Shown one piece after another: positions 1-12,040 of a stretch of DNA of 64,000 nucleotides. Made by a program: the position numbers and the translations under genes. The DNA lies in the NCBI GenBank assembly GCA_003290165.1, contig QNQO01009142.1, positions 1 through 64,000 of the forward strand, written 5' to 3'. The notes beneath the pieces are model-generated. The model ran no database searches and was not told the DNA's origin. It was given only the letters and a program-made list of their open reading frames with translations. Within the stretch, counting starts at the first letter, position 1. Each line of letters opens with the position of its first letter. The stretch comes from Berberis thunbergii (Eukaryota > Streptophyta > Magnoliopsida > Ranunculales > Berberidaceae).

Positions 1-410
1 AATGCCGTATGGGAAAGTGGAAGACGATGGTTCCCAAGGAAACTGCGCAGACCGCGTCAATCAATTAATGTGGCTACATGCAACCCCATCAATTGAAGGG
101 GAGTATCCGATACTCAACCGTCAGGCAACCTACGCCAAACATGAGTCACCGCGCGATCTACGCCGTACATGCAACGCACCGCACCGCGTAAGAAACCCTA
201 GCCCTTCCTTTACGAGCCCATGGGCTCAGCCTGTTATTCAAACAACACCCTGTCGCATGCTTGGCACAAGCACTTGAAGATCCTAGTCAACCCTGACATA
301 CAAATTTTATCACTCGCTGAGTTAAGGTAACTTCATCCACACCATGAACCGTTAGGTTCGCACTCCCCTCAGAAGGTGGAACCTCTTTTCAAACTGGGCA
401 AGCTTAGTCA
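1..410. other. Repeat-derived sequence, unresolved
   Basis: No host exon is recognisable. The stretch has higher GC than the rest of the window and contains short open frames without any family resemblance. Its end (360-410) resembles the 'gtgg-a-cct..cttagtcag' core of the minisatellite found further right, so it is probably part of the same decayed retroelement. I cannot place LTR borders here. Confidence 0.3.
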
Positions 411-418
411 GCCGAAGC

Positions 419-903
419 TAGGGCTGAAAACCGAACCGACGGTTCGGTTTTTCACCTAAACCGTGAACCGAACCGACTTAGGTCGGTTTTAAAATTTTCA
501 ACACCGAAACCGAACCGACCATTACACAAACCGATCCGAACCGAACCGATTCCAACTTTATGCAAACCGTAACCGAACAGAACCGACTTAAATCGGAACG
601 CAAAACCCGAAATCAAAACCGAACCGAACCGTATATTAAACATATATATTATATTTATATATAAAATATATTTTATTTTATATATAAATATAATATATTT
701 AAATATTCCGTTCGGTTCGGTTCGATTTGGTCGGTTTAAATCACATAGGGAAACCGAAAACATGAAACCGACCACCTCTCAGGTTTTTGCATTTTTTAAA
801 CCGAAACCAGCATCCGAAACCGAATTTAAACCGAACCGATCTGGTTCGGTTTTGAATCGGTTGGTCGTTTGATCGGTTTGATCGGTTTTTTTGTTCCAGC
901 CTA
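419..903. mobile_element. hAT-type MITE (485 bp) with 8-bp TSD
   Basis: The ends are inverted: the left end reads TAGGGCTGAAAACCG and the right end ends in GTTCCAGCCTA, fitting the hAT terminal pattern YARNG. The element is flanked by a perfect 8-bp duplication, GCCGAAGC at 411-418 and 904-911. The interior is dense in the ACCGAACCG / CGGTTCGGT motif on both strands. Its centre (about 636-700) is an A/T-only palindrome with arms of roughly 25 bp, so the transcript would fold into a long hairpin. It has no coding capacity. The insertion sits inside older retroelement-like sequence, so it is the younger event. Confidence 0.85.
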
Positions 904-974
904 GCCGAAGCTGATGACGATAGCTTCTGGTTCAACCCCACACCTAGTCCGTTCAACGTGGGCATTGACAGTTT

Positions 975-1750
975 AGGAAGTGGGAGTCTAATCAGCACTA
1001 TCATGCCTGGTAATGATGACTCGCCAGGGATCATTGCCCCCTTGCGGCCAATGATCGCCAACCTAACATGTAAGCCTAACTGGTGACGACAAGCAACGAA
1101 AGCTTCTGATCAAAACATGGACTTGTTGCCCCACTGCAAGGGTGTAAATAGTCAGGAAGATGGGAGCCTAGTTAGTCTCGAACTGATTTTGATGGCTCGA
1201 CACGGGACCACTGCTTGTTAGTGTGGCCACCAAATCACCAAACCTGGACTTGTACCCTGCGCTGCAAGGGTGTAGATAGTCTAGAAGGTGGGAACCAATC
1301 ACCCATTATCTGATTCTGATAGTTTGCCATGGGATCGCTACTCTTCAGTGTGGCCGCTGAACCCTCCCAAATTTGTAGCTTGGTGCACTCATGTGTAGAT
1401 AATTTTGATGGTGGGAGCCTAGTCAGTCCTGAACTAATTTTGATGGCTTTGTTATGGGACCACTGCTTTTTAGCCTGGTCGCCAAATCCATCCGAATATG
1501 TAGCCCCCACTACGCGGGGAGGGTGTCAACGGTTTGAAAGGTGGGAGCCTAGTCAATTTTGAATTGATTCCGATGGCTTGCCACGAGACCATTGCTCTTC
1601 AGCTGGTCGCCAAACTTTTACTCCCCGAATCCGTAGCCCACTTTGGTTGGTCATATATGATTCAAAAGTGGGAGCCTAGTCAGAAACGCATTGATCTCAC
1701 GGCTTGCTATGAGACCACAATTCTTCAGCCTGGTCGCCAAACATGAATCT
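975..1750. repeat. Diverged ~127-bp tandem repeat
   Basis: A unit with the core 'gtgggagcctagtcag', followed by 'tgatggcttgccacgggaccactgctcttcag' in pieces, and ending 'cctggtcgccaaa', recurs about every 127 bp. The core TGGGA starts near 1161, 1289, 1412, 1542 and 1669 (spacings 128, 123, 130, 127). A more distant sixth unit starts near 981. Units differ by many substitutions, so the array is old. Tandem arrays of this size are common in the untranslated parts of large plant Gypsy elements, and a gag-like relic lies just to the right. Small open frames inside the array are by-products of the repeat. Confidence 0.75.
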
Positions 1751-1759
1751 AGCCGAATA

Positions 1760-2737
1760 AGCATATTCACACTCAAACGAACTGACATCCTAATATTCGC
1801 GAAGGCCATTCGTGCCGATACAAAGATAATACAGTCGATGCACAATAAAAGCTAATTAGGATGCCAACATGAGCTTATGGCACCTGACTCGGCACAAACC
1901 GTTTTGACGCATACCTTCGGCCACCACAGCTTGCCCGCGGCAACAGCTACAGCCGACCAGTCAGACAAAAGAAAAAGCTCAAGTAGCTTACCTACGGGAC
2001 AAGACATAACTCAGGTGACTCAACCCCAGTTAAACTATTCGCAACATGCCCACTATCGAACATAACTACACATCAATGACCCCGAGTCATTCACAATGCA
2101 AAGCGGTCAAGCTCTCAGCCATAGACAAACCAGACAACATCCTATTGATTCAACTAGCCTATGCCAAAGTAGGACGAAAAGGCAAAACGAAAAACATGCA
2201 GTTGAGACGCCAAGTATGAAATGAAGAATATTATTTTCATTAATGGTCAAGACAAAAATTGTACAAGCACACAAAGTTTTCTCCTAAAAGGAGAAGGTAC
2301 AAAAATGAAAAAGCTAAGCCTAGGAAGAACGGGGGCAAAAGTTGCGTCTATATGCGCTTCAACCTGGACGTTAGGGATCGAATTGTCCTCCTTGCCCGAC
2401 TACTCGGAGGTAACAGAAAAGTCCACATATGACACATTCTTGTAACGGCTAAGATCCCACTCTGGATGCTCCTCCTTCATCAGCGCCAACAGCTACAACC
2501 AGCCATGAACAACCCAGCGGAACTCACATTTCTTTGTTCCTGGAGAAGCTCATCCTCTCGCACCTTTGCATCAATAAGGTCACGTTTCAGTAGCTCCAAC
2601 TTGCCAGTTAGCATATCAACATGAGACTACTCTATGGCTAGACTGCTCTTCACAACACTGAGTTCATGTCATCCCAGTTCGAGTTGGTCATCGGCCTTCC
2701 TCGCTTCTTGAGCATAGAACTCCACATCGGATTCCAA
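1760..2737. other. No gene recognised; probable retroelement interior
   Basis: Short frames are present on both strands, but none is conserved in any family I recognise. Position suggests the far (3' on the minus strand) part of the gag-bearing element at 2738-4742. Confidence 0.3.
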
Positions 2738-4742
2738 CTATTGCTTCTCAGTAGCCCAGTCAGCTAATTTCGAAGCACTCTCTTCAGCAAAAGACTGCAG
2801 CTTAGAATGCGCCTTAGTCGCAGCTTCCTGCGCAACCTCGACCTCTAGGCGAAACCGGCTCAACTCTTGCTTAAGTCCATCACTCTCGGACATTGCCTCG
2901 ATCAAATTACGCTCAAGGTCCTCCGGACGAGCCCTTTGAGCCTTAGCGGCCACAGTTGATTGATCCAACCACATCTCTTCGGCCCGCTTCTTAAGTCGTT
3001 CAGTTTCATAGAGCACATCAAAATACAACGTATGCACGTGCGAGAAGACATGCTCCTAAGTACATACTCTCGCGGAGTCGCCTCTCTTCTGTCCCAGCAT
3101 GACCGCGTGGCTCATATGAGACATGCCCAACATAAGATACTTCAAACCTTGTCCACACGCTCTTTCAGCGTATCCTCATCGAATTTTGGAGCATGGTCCA
3201 TCAACCAGCTGTGACGCCTGCTTATATGCTCCCTCGAAGCATACTCAACATTCACCTCTTGGTGCCAGACATGTGAGCTCATATTCACCAAGTCCGGTGC
3301 GAACAGACTTATTCGTGCATTAGGATGAAGTTTCCCTTGATTAGGAACTATGTCAGTGCCGCCCTTTATGGTCTCCATCGTCCTCAGACTCTTCTTCTTC
3401 TTCGTGGCATTTCCCTTGTCAAGAACGACCGACCCTTTATTGCAAACGGCTCAACAGGATCCGGAGGCTGAAAAGGGCTTGATTTATCTAAAAAATCTTC
3501 CAACAGTTCTATTTGTGGCCTAAAATGAGACGGTGAGCACTGCAGACTATAGGAGACACGACCGGTACCACGGTCACTTTCAGGCAAGTCACGGTAGGGT
3601 GATCAGATTCCACCACCTCAGATGAGTCTTCAACAGAGCCCTCTATTGGAGCGGCCCCACGGGAATCAATGCCAGCAAAAGCCGTCATTGCAACCCGCAC
3701 CAGACGGTCATTTAGAGCCTCAACCTACACGTCACTAAGGTTTGACCTGTTAGCAACTCCCACCAATCGAAGATAATCTTTCTCCAAGCCAGAAACATTA
3801 GTTTCTGCCTCAATAGGCCTAGCAGACTCGCGTTCCTCTCTCACCAGAGCGGATCGTGCTGAAAACAAAACAGGAGTCTTGGCCCTAGTAGCCTCCTTCT
3901 TTCTTGAAGGGCCCCAATCTTCTAGCTTAATGCACGACTCTCGATAAAGAATGGGGCGATGTGCCAATTGTTCCATAGCCCACTATAAACAAAATTGGAA
4001 ACTCTTATGACATCAATCGCCTCCCTTTTTGCCATGATGCGGAATGTCTCCATGGTGGTTTGCTCCTCTAAGGTAAGAGGAGCAGTGGGAAACCTTCCTG
4101 CATGAGAACACAAACAATGATCACTCAGTCCATTATCAAACACATCAAAGTCACAAGAAAGGAGTTGAACTTACGAAGCGGCCTAAATTGTCGCTCAAGT
4201 GGACGACCACAGAAATATTTAGAATCAGCAAGGGCTAAGAAGCAGTATTTCTGCCAGAACTTGAAATCATATGACAGGTTAGCAAAGTAATTCGGTGACG
4301 TCATCTTGAAAACAACATTGCTTTGAAGTCGAGGAGCAATCAACAACTGAATCACCCGCGGGGTCACACTAACGCTGGCCTCCTTAGCACTGAGCAAAAT
4401 CATGATAATGATCATGTATCCGCTGGGTCCCAACTAAGCCAGAGGAATCCCCAAGAAATCCAAGAACTCCCAAATCATGTCCAGAACCGGGAAACACATT
4501 CCATTTTGAAGCATCCCTCGATGTAAACAGATGAAACTGGCCAGAGGCGACATTGGCATCTGGTCACCTATCAGAAGGTACAACGACAAGTCTTCAGGAA
4601 CTCCAAACTTTGTACGGATTTCAATGAGACCAGACTCGGACAACAACCTGTCTTCAAAAAACTCTAGGCCCTTAGCCAGAACAACATCATCAAGAAGATT
4701 TTCTTGAGCCATAAAGAAGACGAACAAACCTTTCAAAACCAT
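2738..4742 (-). pseudogene. Gag-like protein of a putative gypsy-type transposon (PF04195-like), decayed
   Basis: Read right to left, the start at 4742 opens a frame with the order typical of plant 'putative gypsy type transposon' proteins: a motif around FICLHRGMLQNGMCFPV, then FLGIPLA-stop-LGPSGY, and an aromatic stretch FKFWQKYCFLALA. A TAG replaces an expected Gln codon near 4435. Further left the reading passes through shifted frames, with a possible donor GTAAGT near 4175 and an acceptor near 4090, and ends in a charged coiled-coil-like segment (3037-2738, ERLKKRAEEM..). Family knowledge: these are retrotransposon gag-type proteins, not host genes. Multiple breaks mean it is not functional. 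A TATATA box sits about 55 bp upstream of the start. Confidence 0.6.
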
Positions 4743-5560
4743 ATCTTCAAAAGCAAGTAAAGCAGAAGGGTCAGTCTCAACACTGTGGGTGACCTATATA
4801 AAGGATAGGTTCCCGCCTCTTTTCCACCGAACCAACGAATGCCCAATTAATGCAGTGGGTGACTCAAGCAACGATTCAGACTCGATCATCATGAGCACCA
4901 CATCCCTTCAAGAGATGACTTAGCAAACCAATGTGCTGATGATACATAAAAATGGTCACACTCCTAAACCGAACACTTGTCATGATGATCTCGAGGAACT
5001 ACGGGCCCAAGCATCGGCCCAACACAGATCCAGCCCAAGAGGATCTAAGCCTGCTCAAACCCAAAATCTTACAACATGCTAGGTCCACAAGTCTCACAGC
5101 CATCCTCGATACCCATAAGCCCTCTTTAGGCAAGTACCTCGAGGATCAGCTTCAGACGGGCAACTACAGCTGCTCTCTGCTTCCAACTAGAAAGCAAACA
5201 CCAAAGTATCTTCCACACAGGGAAACTCCCTTCTACGAATTGCTCTTGGATTGGAAACTATCTCTCGCGTATCTAGAAGGGTAGAGCTAACATGAAACTT
5301 CTCTCCTACAACACGACTCTTAATTAGAAAGGCATTTCCACGAAGATCTCCTCCCTAAACTACGCATACGATGGCCTGGTTGAACCAAGACTCCTTGCAC
5401 TATAAATAAGACATGAGCTTGGTAAGCTAAAGTACACTACAAATTCCATGTTACAACATTACATCTTCCTCAGATCCATGTCTGACTTTAGCATCAGAGT
5501 GTCATCGGCCACCCCATAGTGGTTTGTGGCTCACGTGTGTTACTTGTGCATGTCAGCAGG
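4743..5560. mobile_element. LTR/leader-like sequence next to the gag relic
   Basis: On the minus strand a CCTTTATATAGG motif near 4795-4805 could drive the gag relic. On the plus strand a TATA-like ACTATAAATAAG at about 5399 is followed 90 bp later by 'ctgactttagcatcagagtgtcatcggccacccc'-type sequence (in pieces), which resembles the leader seen downstream of the TATA box in some plant Gypsy LTRs. The two signals point in opposite directions, so either two elements abut here or one has been rearranged. Exact borders are not visible. Confidence 0.35.
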
Positions 5561-5989
5561 AACAGGGTCAAAACAGAGAGTGAAAATCGACTGAATTGCC
5601 TTGTTTAATAGGAAAACTGAGTATATGCTATGCTATAATGGGGAAAACACATTTAACACTACCTCTTCATTTCATACTCTTCAACCTCCTTCCATCATTA
5701 GTAAATCATGTATATCATCTACGAGCATAATGGTAATGCCTGAAACATAGTTCTAAAGAGAAAAGTATTAGTCCACCCATTTATCATTCCAAACATCACA
5801 AGAGGTACCATCAAAGATCACCCAAGTAATCCCTCTTACAAAGTCTTCTCGAATTTTTCTTAGAGACTTCCAAACATATGATATCCTGCCTTATTATAGT
5901 AAGCAAGTAAAGGGGGCTAGTTAACACAATATATAGACCTCAACACTCTACTCAACAAAGATTGGGCTCCTTGATCAGTCTCCAAATAA

Positions 5990-7010
5990 GTTTAGAAATT
6001 AGCGTTTTGTTCCTTTTATACATGGTAGGTAGGTTATGTACCCTCCATCATATCTATCTTTCAAAAACTGATCCCAAGCAATCAGGAAACAAGGTCTCTG
6101 CTCTTCATTACAATTTCGCCAGAAGTTCCTCATAAGTTGGTCCATTTGTTCACACAGAGTCTTGGAGAAAATAGACCACAAACTTAATGAGTGTAGTTCT
6201 TTCAGCTTGGATCTAAAGATTAGATTTCCACCCTTGAAGTCTAGCTTTCATTTTATCCAAAATGTAATTGAAGTTCTTATTTTTACTCCTAGAAGGGAGC
6301 AAAGGGGCTCCTAGGTACTTATCACTAGTCTTCATAAACTTCACACCTAGTAATCTCTTTAAAATCCTCCTATGCTTAGGATGACAATTAACATCACAGT
6401 AAAGTTATGACTACTTGGAAAATTAACAACTTGACCAGAGGCCTGACAATAATAGTGGAGAACATCCTTGATGTTAGAACATTGGTCCATGGGAGCTTTC
6501 CCAAAGATGATTAGGTCATCAGCAAACGTAAGGTGGGTTATAGGAGAGGATCATGGCTTAGGTTTGTAGCGAAAGATAGGGCTAGCTATCTCACATATAA
6601 GGATCATCCTATAGAGAGTTTTCAGAGAATAATAAATAGGAATGGGGACAATAAATCTCCATGTCTCGGACCTTGAGTTGGAGTAAATCTAGCTTGAGGA
6701 AAGCCATTAATGAGTACTCAAATAAAGATAAACATTGATAGATCAGAAAGATCCATTTTTAGAGAATCCCAAGGACCTAAAGATGTTAAGTAAGAAACTC
6801 CATTCCACTCTGCCATAGACCTTTGACATATCCATTTTGATGGCTAGCCAAACTTGCCTACCTTTGAGTTTTTTGTAGTGATGGAAAACTTCAAAGGAAT
6901 GCCAATATTATCTCTAACAAGCCTTCCTGGAGCAACAATCCCTTGATTGGGAGAGATAATATATGCTAAAAAGCTTTTGAGTCTAATCGCTAAAATTTTG
7001 AATGGATTTT
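5990..7010 (-). pseudogene. LINE (L1-clade) reverse transcriptase relic
   Basis: Reading the minus strand from 7010 down gives, in several frames, the order of a plant LINE ORF2 reverse transcriptase. First comes a VAPGRLVRDNI block near 6935 (family norm: FVPGR.I.DN), then KNSKVGKFG and a K.DM.K.Y-like block near 6840. PTQGPRHGD follows near 6680 and the catalytic FADDLIIFGKA box near 6510, then YLGAPL near 6310. Near 6180-6000 comes the tail LMRNFWRNCNEEQRPCFLIAWDQ. The two aspartates of the catalytic box are kept, but stops and frameshifts between blocks rule out function. No target-site duplication or poly(A) was found. Confidence 0.75.
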
Positions 7011-7890
7011 ATAGAGGATACTGCAAAGACCTATAGGCCTATAGTGGATAGGAGAAGTGGGTCTTTTAAGTTTAGGAATGAGGGCAATGTGAGTGAGGTA
7101 AAAACACATTAGTTATGAATAGCAAAACAATAACTTGCAAGGAGTAGAAAATATTAGTGAATCCAAACTAGCTTAGGTAGTTATTGGCAGTTATAGGCAA
7201 ATAAGTAGCTTCTAATTGAGCTCATAATGCCCCCTCCTATAACTGTCAAAAACTACCTAAACAAGCTTGGGAACTCCTAAACTTTCAAGTTCTAAGGAGG
7301 TATTCTTTTTGCTTAAAAATCGGAAGCCAATTATTTTTACTTTTGACTTCTAATTTTTTGAGTTCTGGAAATATCTACCTATTCCCTTCTTTTACACGCA
7401 TCCTCAAAATTTTCTCTCTCTTGTACTTGCCAACCAAATTAACTACGAAAATAACTACATATTTTGTAGCATAAGTTCTACCAAAATATGAAGAAGTGAT
7501 CATGTTTTTGGTTGATCATGACTATAAAAGATGATCAAGAGTAGATCGTGGTTATGACTTTACATGTGTTGGATATTTTTAATTGTTAAAGTTTTTCAAA
7601 CTTTTTTAGTTGTTGGATGTTTTCATAAAAAAAAACCTTCTACTAAATAAAAATGTCAATTTTTATTTGGAGTCATTTTCATAAAAAAAATGACTTCTAG
7701 AAAATAAAAATGTCATATTTTTTTATTTGGAATAGTTTTAATCTCAGATAGGGTCCAAATGACAAGACCCAATAATAACTTGCATTTACGCATTCTACAA
7801 TCTACACTATCCATTGATTTAGTTTCTTGATAATACAATTAAATTGATTCATTAATTTCCACTCTACCCATCTCAAGGCCACGTTTGTAC
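7011..7890. repeat. Repeat-rich spacer with short direct and inverted repeats
   Basis: No gene is seen. A 57-bp direct repeat starts at about 7620 and 7677 (TTTTCATAAAAAAAA..CTTCTA..AAATAAAAATGTCA, in pieces). An inverted pair occurs near 7168-7205 and 7235-7268 (GCTTAGGTAGTTATTGGCAG against its near-complement). The rest is AT-rich sequence without recognisable features. Confidence 0.45.
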
Positions 7891-7893
7891 TTA

Positions 7894-9205
7894 TGATAAG
7901 TTTAGTACTGATAAGAGCATATGTATACGATTTTATTACTTTGTTTCTCTCTATTTTCATAGCTAGTTTTCGTTAATTTAGAAGTAATTATTATTTTGTG
8001 TCTTTATGATTGTGAAGAGAAAAATTCTAAAAAGATGCAAATTTCAGATTTAGAAGAACTTGTGGTGCACGGAGGTGTGCATGAATTGGGAAACCTAGAG
8101 CGAATAAGAATACCTCGCTTGCAAGAAGTCTAGCTCGCAATCTCAACACCTCCCACAACAACCATAAACACCACACACAAACCCCTTCTCAGCGTCCATC
8201 TTCCCTCCAGCCCATCCTCTACCGTCCTATCTGCTGCTACCCATCCAATCCATCTCACAGTCCTTCATACTATTCACATCCAGCAAAATCTCTCTACCAC
8301 CACCACGCAACAATCCGACGTCAATGTTCTATCTTTATCCCCTTTTTTGTTTTAGTTGGATATTGAATTATGCACTGCTATTTAATCATAATGACTATGT
8401 CTTCCTAAACCTTTTTTAGCTAGGGAAAATTTTGAAACCTTAAACATGTGTCTTATGGATTAATTAGATTCAATATTTCCTTGCTAGTTAGTGAATGTGT
8501 TTTGTGTAATTGTTTTATAGATAACTATGTTATTTTGTTAAGGTGACCAATTTAGTAAGCAGAGTAGGATATGATGCTAGAATATATGAGAGTTTCACCT
8601 AATAGTTATAATCTTGTACTCATGAGTAGTGACTACCAATAGACATTGGTACGTTGAGTAAAACCTAGGTTAAGAGCAAGATGTTGTTCATACTTGTAAT
8701 TGCTTAGTTAATGTTCAAATTTTCCATAGAACATAATGATCTTCAATTGTTTATCTAACTTGTGAAACCTGATTAGATAGCATGGATACTGATTCGAAAG
8801 CAATGCTTAATTTAATTCAATGAATGTAGGAAAATAATATGGTTAATGCAATGTGATCACGGTTAATCTTTGACATTGTCATTCACAAGTCAATAAAAAA
8901 ATTATTGGAGTTTATCATGAACTTGTGTTTGGTGTGTGGAGATAAAATCTTACCTAATTTTTAATCATCGACTTTTTTTTTAGTTTTTACTATTCTTGTA
9001 GTATTTTCTTAGTATAAAATAAAAAAAAATCCAAACCCCCCCACCATTTCCTTGTTTATTTAGTTAGTTGTCTATTTTTACCCTTTTGTATTAGTTAGCT
9101 AGTTAGCAAGCCCTCTAATCCTCGGTTTAGAACGATCCATACTTACTCATTACTATGATTATAAAGCAGGGCTTTAAGTTGTATGCTACTAAAATAGTGC
9201 ATCAA
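7894..9205 (+). repeat. 5' LTR of an Athila-type Gypsy element (left border inferred)
   Basis: The part from about 8195 to 9203 is repeated in direct orientation at about 13,803-15,083. Long matching blocks include 'gttggatattgaattatg', 'ttatggattaattagatt' and 'ccttgtttatttagttagtt'. The left border at a TGATAAG motif is a guess from Athila LTRs. The right border is better supported: it is followed by 'attttttgtgtcattgctaggg', a decayed form of the Athila/Tat primer-binding region (tggcgccgttgccgggg type). The two LTRs differ by many substitutions and indels, so the insertion is old. Confidence 0.6.
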
Positions 9206-9332
9206 TTTTTTGTGTCATTGCTAGGGATTAGTAAAATTGCTAATTAGTTTTCTTATTTTATTTCAATTCATTAATTTTTTTACAATTTTTTCCTTTCTTT
9301 TGTCTAATCTCGAGTACTAGTTTTTGCACAAT

Positions 9333-10980
9333 ATGAGATCTAATGAGAACTTATTAGAGTACGATCTGAAGCCTAAGAGAACCTTTAAGAGACTATGGGG
9401 AGAACATGAGTAATCCCAAACGTTTAGCTTCGATTCTGAATCAGAAGAGCTTGAAATGGCAGACAACATGTTTATCAAGGAACTTTCAGCATCCACCTTG
9501 GACAATGCAATTCCTTGTGCATCCAATATCCAACAGCTGCTCAGGGAAAAATATAATCGTTTGAGCTAAAATTCAACCTATTTCACCATATTTTGAGGTT
9601 GTTTGTTCTAGTATGACACCAACCACTGTGGATGGGAACATCCTGAAGTTGAAAGTTTTTCCCTTTTCTCTGACTAAAAAGGCTGAGGATTGGCTCTATG
9701 AACTACCTTCCGGAATGGTAGGATAGCATGAAGAAGGTGTTTCTGGAGAAATTTTTTCTAACTTCAAAAACCATCCTATTAAGGAAGAAAATCGGTGGTA
9801 ATCAGCAAGGTCGAGGAGAATCATATCCAGCATACCATGATTCTCATAGCATCATGTCGAGAAAATTAGATGAAATAGGAACTCCTAATTCAGTACTTCT
9901 ATGAAGGATTGCTCTCTCTTTAACGGCTAATACTGGATGCAACAATAAGAATAACTTTTGTTGATACAACCCTAGTAGTAGCGAATACCTTGATTGCCAT
10001 TCGAGCCTTGAATGCCCAACAATATGAAGGAATTGGAGAGCCTTCTCGCCTAGTCCATGAAGTAAGTGTTATTGTTAATTTGAAAGCGCAAATTGCTAAC
10101 CTTATGTCACTTGTGTCTCGGGTTCTGGGAAAACTAAACATGCTAAAAGTTGCACAATTTTTGACATGTGCACTATGTCAGGACATGCATGTGATCTGTG
10201 TCCTCAACTGATTGAAAATGATGGTTGGGAGAGTGTTAATGTAGTGGGTTTTCAGGGGAAAAATCATCCCAGGAATAACCTTTTTTCTAACACTTGTAAT
10301 GAAGGTTGGAAAAATCATCCCAACTTTGGATGGAGGAATTCAGAACAGCCTCAACAACAAGCCTTTACTAGGCCACCCCCTAGTTTCTTCCAGAGGCCAC
10401 AAAAACCACCTCAACAGGGTTCAGTATGTCTTCTAATTATGATGAGATTCTTAAATCATTAACTATTTCCAATGCTCCTTTGGTTCAAGGTCAGCAAAAC
10501 CAAGCAAATGAAAATAACAGATTTGAAGTTAAAAATGGGACAGATAGTTGAATTTTTGGGACAAATTTCGTGAGCAAGGAAAACTTCCTAGTTCCACCAT
10601 TCAAAATCCAAAAGGAATGTTTAAAATTGCAATAGCCATTACACTAAGGAATGGTAGGAAAATTGAGGGTGAGCTGACAACCCCGGAATGGAGTCAAATA
10701 ATGGAAGCAGAACTAATATTAGAGAATGTTGATCCAACCACGACGTCAGCCAAGCAGAGCCAACCAAGGCCGAATCTGAGCAGTCATTCCCCACCGTTGA
10801 GACACCAAAACCCCAAGGTAAGAAGGTGAATGTTCCAAATTTGATTTATGCTGGTCATTATTTGTCTTTTTTGCCTTTCCCCCGCAGGTTTGCCAAGTCT
10901 AAGAAAAATGAACAGGAGAAGGCAATCTTGGAAACCTTCCAGAAAGTCCAAGTTAACATTTCGCTTCTTGATGCTATTAA
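9333..10980 (+). pseudogene. Gag of an Athila-type Gypsy retrotransposon, decayed
   Basis: The frame opens at ATG 9333 (MRSNENLLEYDL) and then breaks repeatedly. Recognisable plant retrotransposon-gag blocks occur in order: LKVFPFSLTKKAEDWLYELP-like near 9645-9710, LIQYFYEGL near 9890, and an Ala/Asn-rich segment near 9990. Then come the Athila-type NVVGFQGKNHPRNN block near 10,240 and GWKNHPNFGWRN near 10,310. A later block near 10,890-11,010 (AKSKKNEQEKAILETFQKVQ..IPLL-like) belongs to the gag-protease linker. In-frame stops and shifts make it non-functional. Confidence 0.75.
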
Positions 10981-11109
10981 GAAATTACCGAAGTATGTTA
11001 AATTTCAGAATGAGCTTTGAACCATAAAATAATGAGTTTCATGTAGAGAAGTGGTATGGGTGAGTGAGTACGTTTCTGCGGTGCTTAAGAGGAAATTGTT
11101 GCCTAAGTG

Positions 11110-11530
11110 TAAGGATTCGATAGTTTCATTATCCCTTGTGTAATCGGCAATACCAGGTTCAAACATGCAATGTTAAACTTAGGTGTTTTCATTAATGTTA
11201 TGCCATATTTTGTCTATCGCTCTATGAATCTCGGTGAGCTTAAAATGATGGTGTTGTTATTCAATTAGTTAACTGCTCCAATGCATATCCTCGACATTTG
11301 TTGGAAGATGTTTTGGTGCAGGTTAACGATTTGATTTTTCTGACGGATTTGTATGTGCTTGAGATGGATGATTCGACATTTTCAATGCCTATGCCTCTTA
11401 TTTTAGGGCGTCGCTTCATGAAAACGGCAAGGGCAAAGATTGATGAGTATGAAGGAAATTAAACATGAAGTTTGATGGTGATGTGATTGGTTTCAACATC
11501 TTTGAATCTATAAGGTATCATGTTGATGAT
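11110..11530 (+). pseudogene. Retropepsin-like protease region of the Athila-type element
   Basis: The fragment PCVIGNTRFKHAMLNLGVFINVMPY near 11,130-11,210 (given here by its key parts IGNTRF, LNLG and INVMP) aligns with the Athila protease. In that family the active site reads LDLGASINVMP; here the catalytic Asp codon is changed to Asn and Ala-Ser to Val-Phe. Further on, MNLGEL and, in another frame, a decayed PLILG-type block near 11,395 are recognisable. It is both mutated at the active site and frameshifted. Confidence 0.65.
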
Positions 11531-11729
11531 CATTCTTGTTCTCTGTTGACGTGATTGAATCTTTAGCCCAGTGATTCTTAGACGTCATAAACAAGGATGA
11601 ACGTGCGACCACCATCACTACTATCGTTAGGTATAAGACCAATGGAGTTCCTTGTGGCACAAAGAAGCCACGACATGATAGTAAGTTGACTTCCCCAATT
11701 TCTAGTCCATTATCTACTAATAAACTTTT

Positions 11730-12040
11730 ACCTTTTGTGATTCAGGCACCTACACTTAAGATTCAAAATGAGACGTATGAGATTGCAAGGATTTATCAGG
11801 AAAACATCCAAAGCTTTTCATGATCAGATGATTCGTGGAAAGACCTTTGTTGTTGGACACAAAGTTTTGTTTTTCCAATCACGTCCTAGACTTTTTCTCA
11901 GTAAGTTACGTTCTAGATGGATAAGTCCTCTCATTGTTAATAATATTTTGCCCATGGTGATATACAAGTTAAAAGTTTCAGAACTAATAAGGAGTTCAAG
12001 GTGATTGGGCGTTGACTAAAGCCTTATTACAAGTCAATTG
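11730..12040 (+). pseudogene. Integrase C-terminal fragment of the Athila-type element
   Basis: The frame from about 11,765 reads KTSKAFHDQMIRGKTF..GHKVLFFQSRPRLFLSKLRSRW, then a decayed PL-IV block, and near 12,010 a shifted RLKPYY. This is the chromodomain-less integrase tail of Athila/Gypsy elements (normally KAFHD..I....F..[22 protein letters not shown], in pieces). Protease is followed almost directly by this tail, so reverse transcriptase, RNase H and the integrase core (about 3 kb) have been deleted. Confidence 0.7.
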
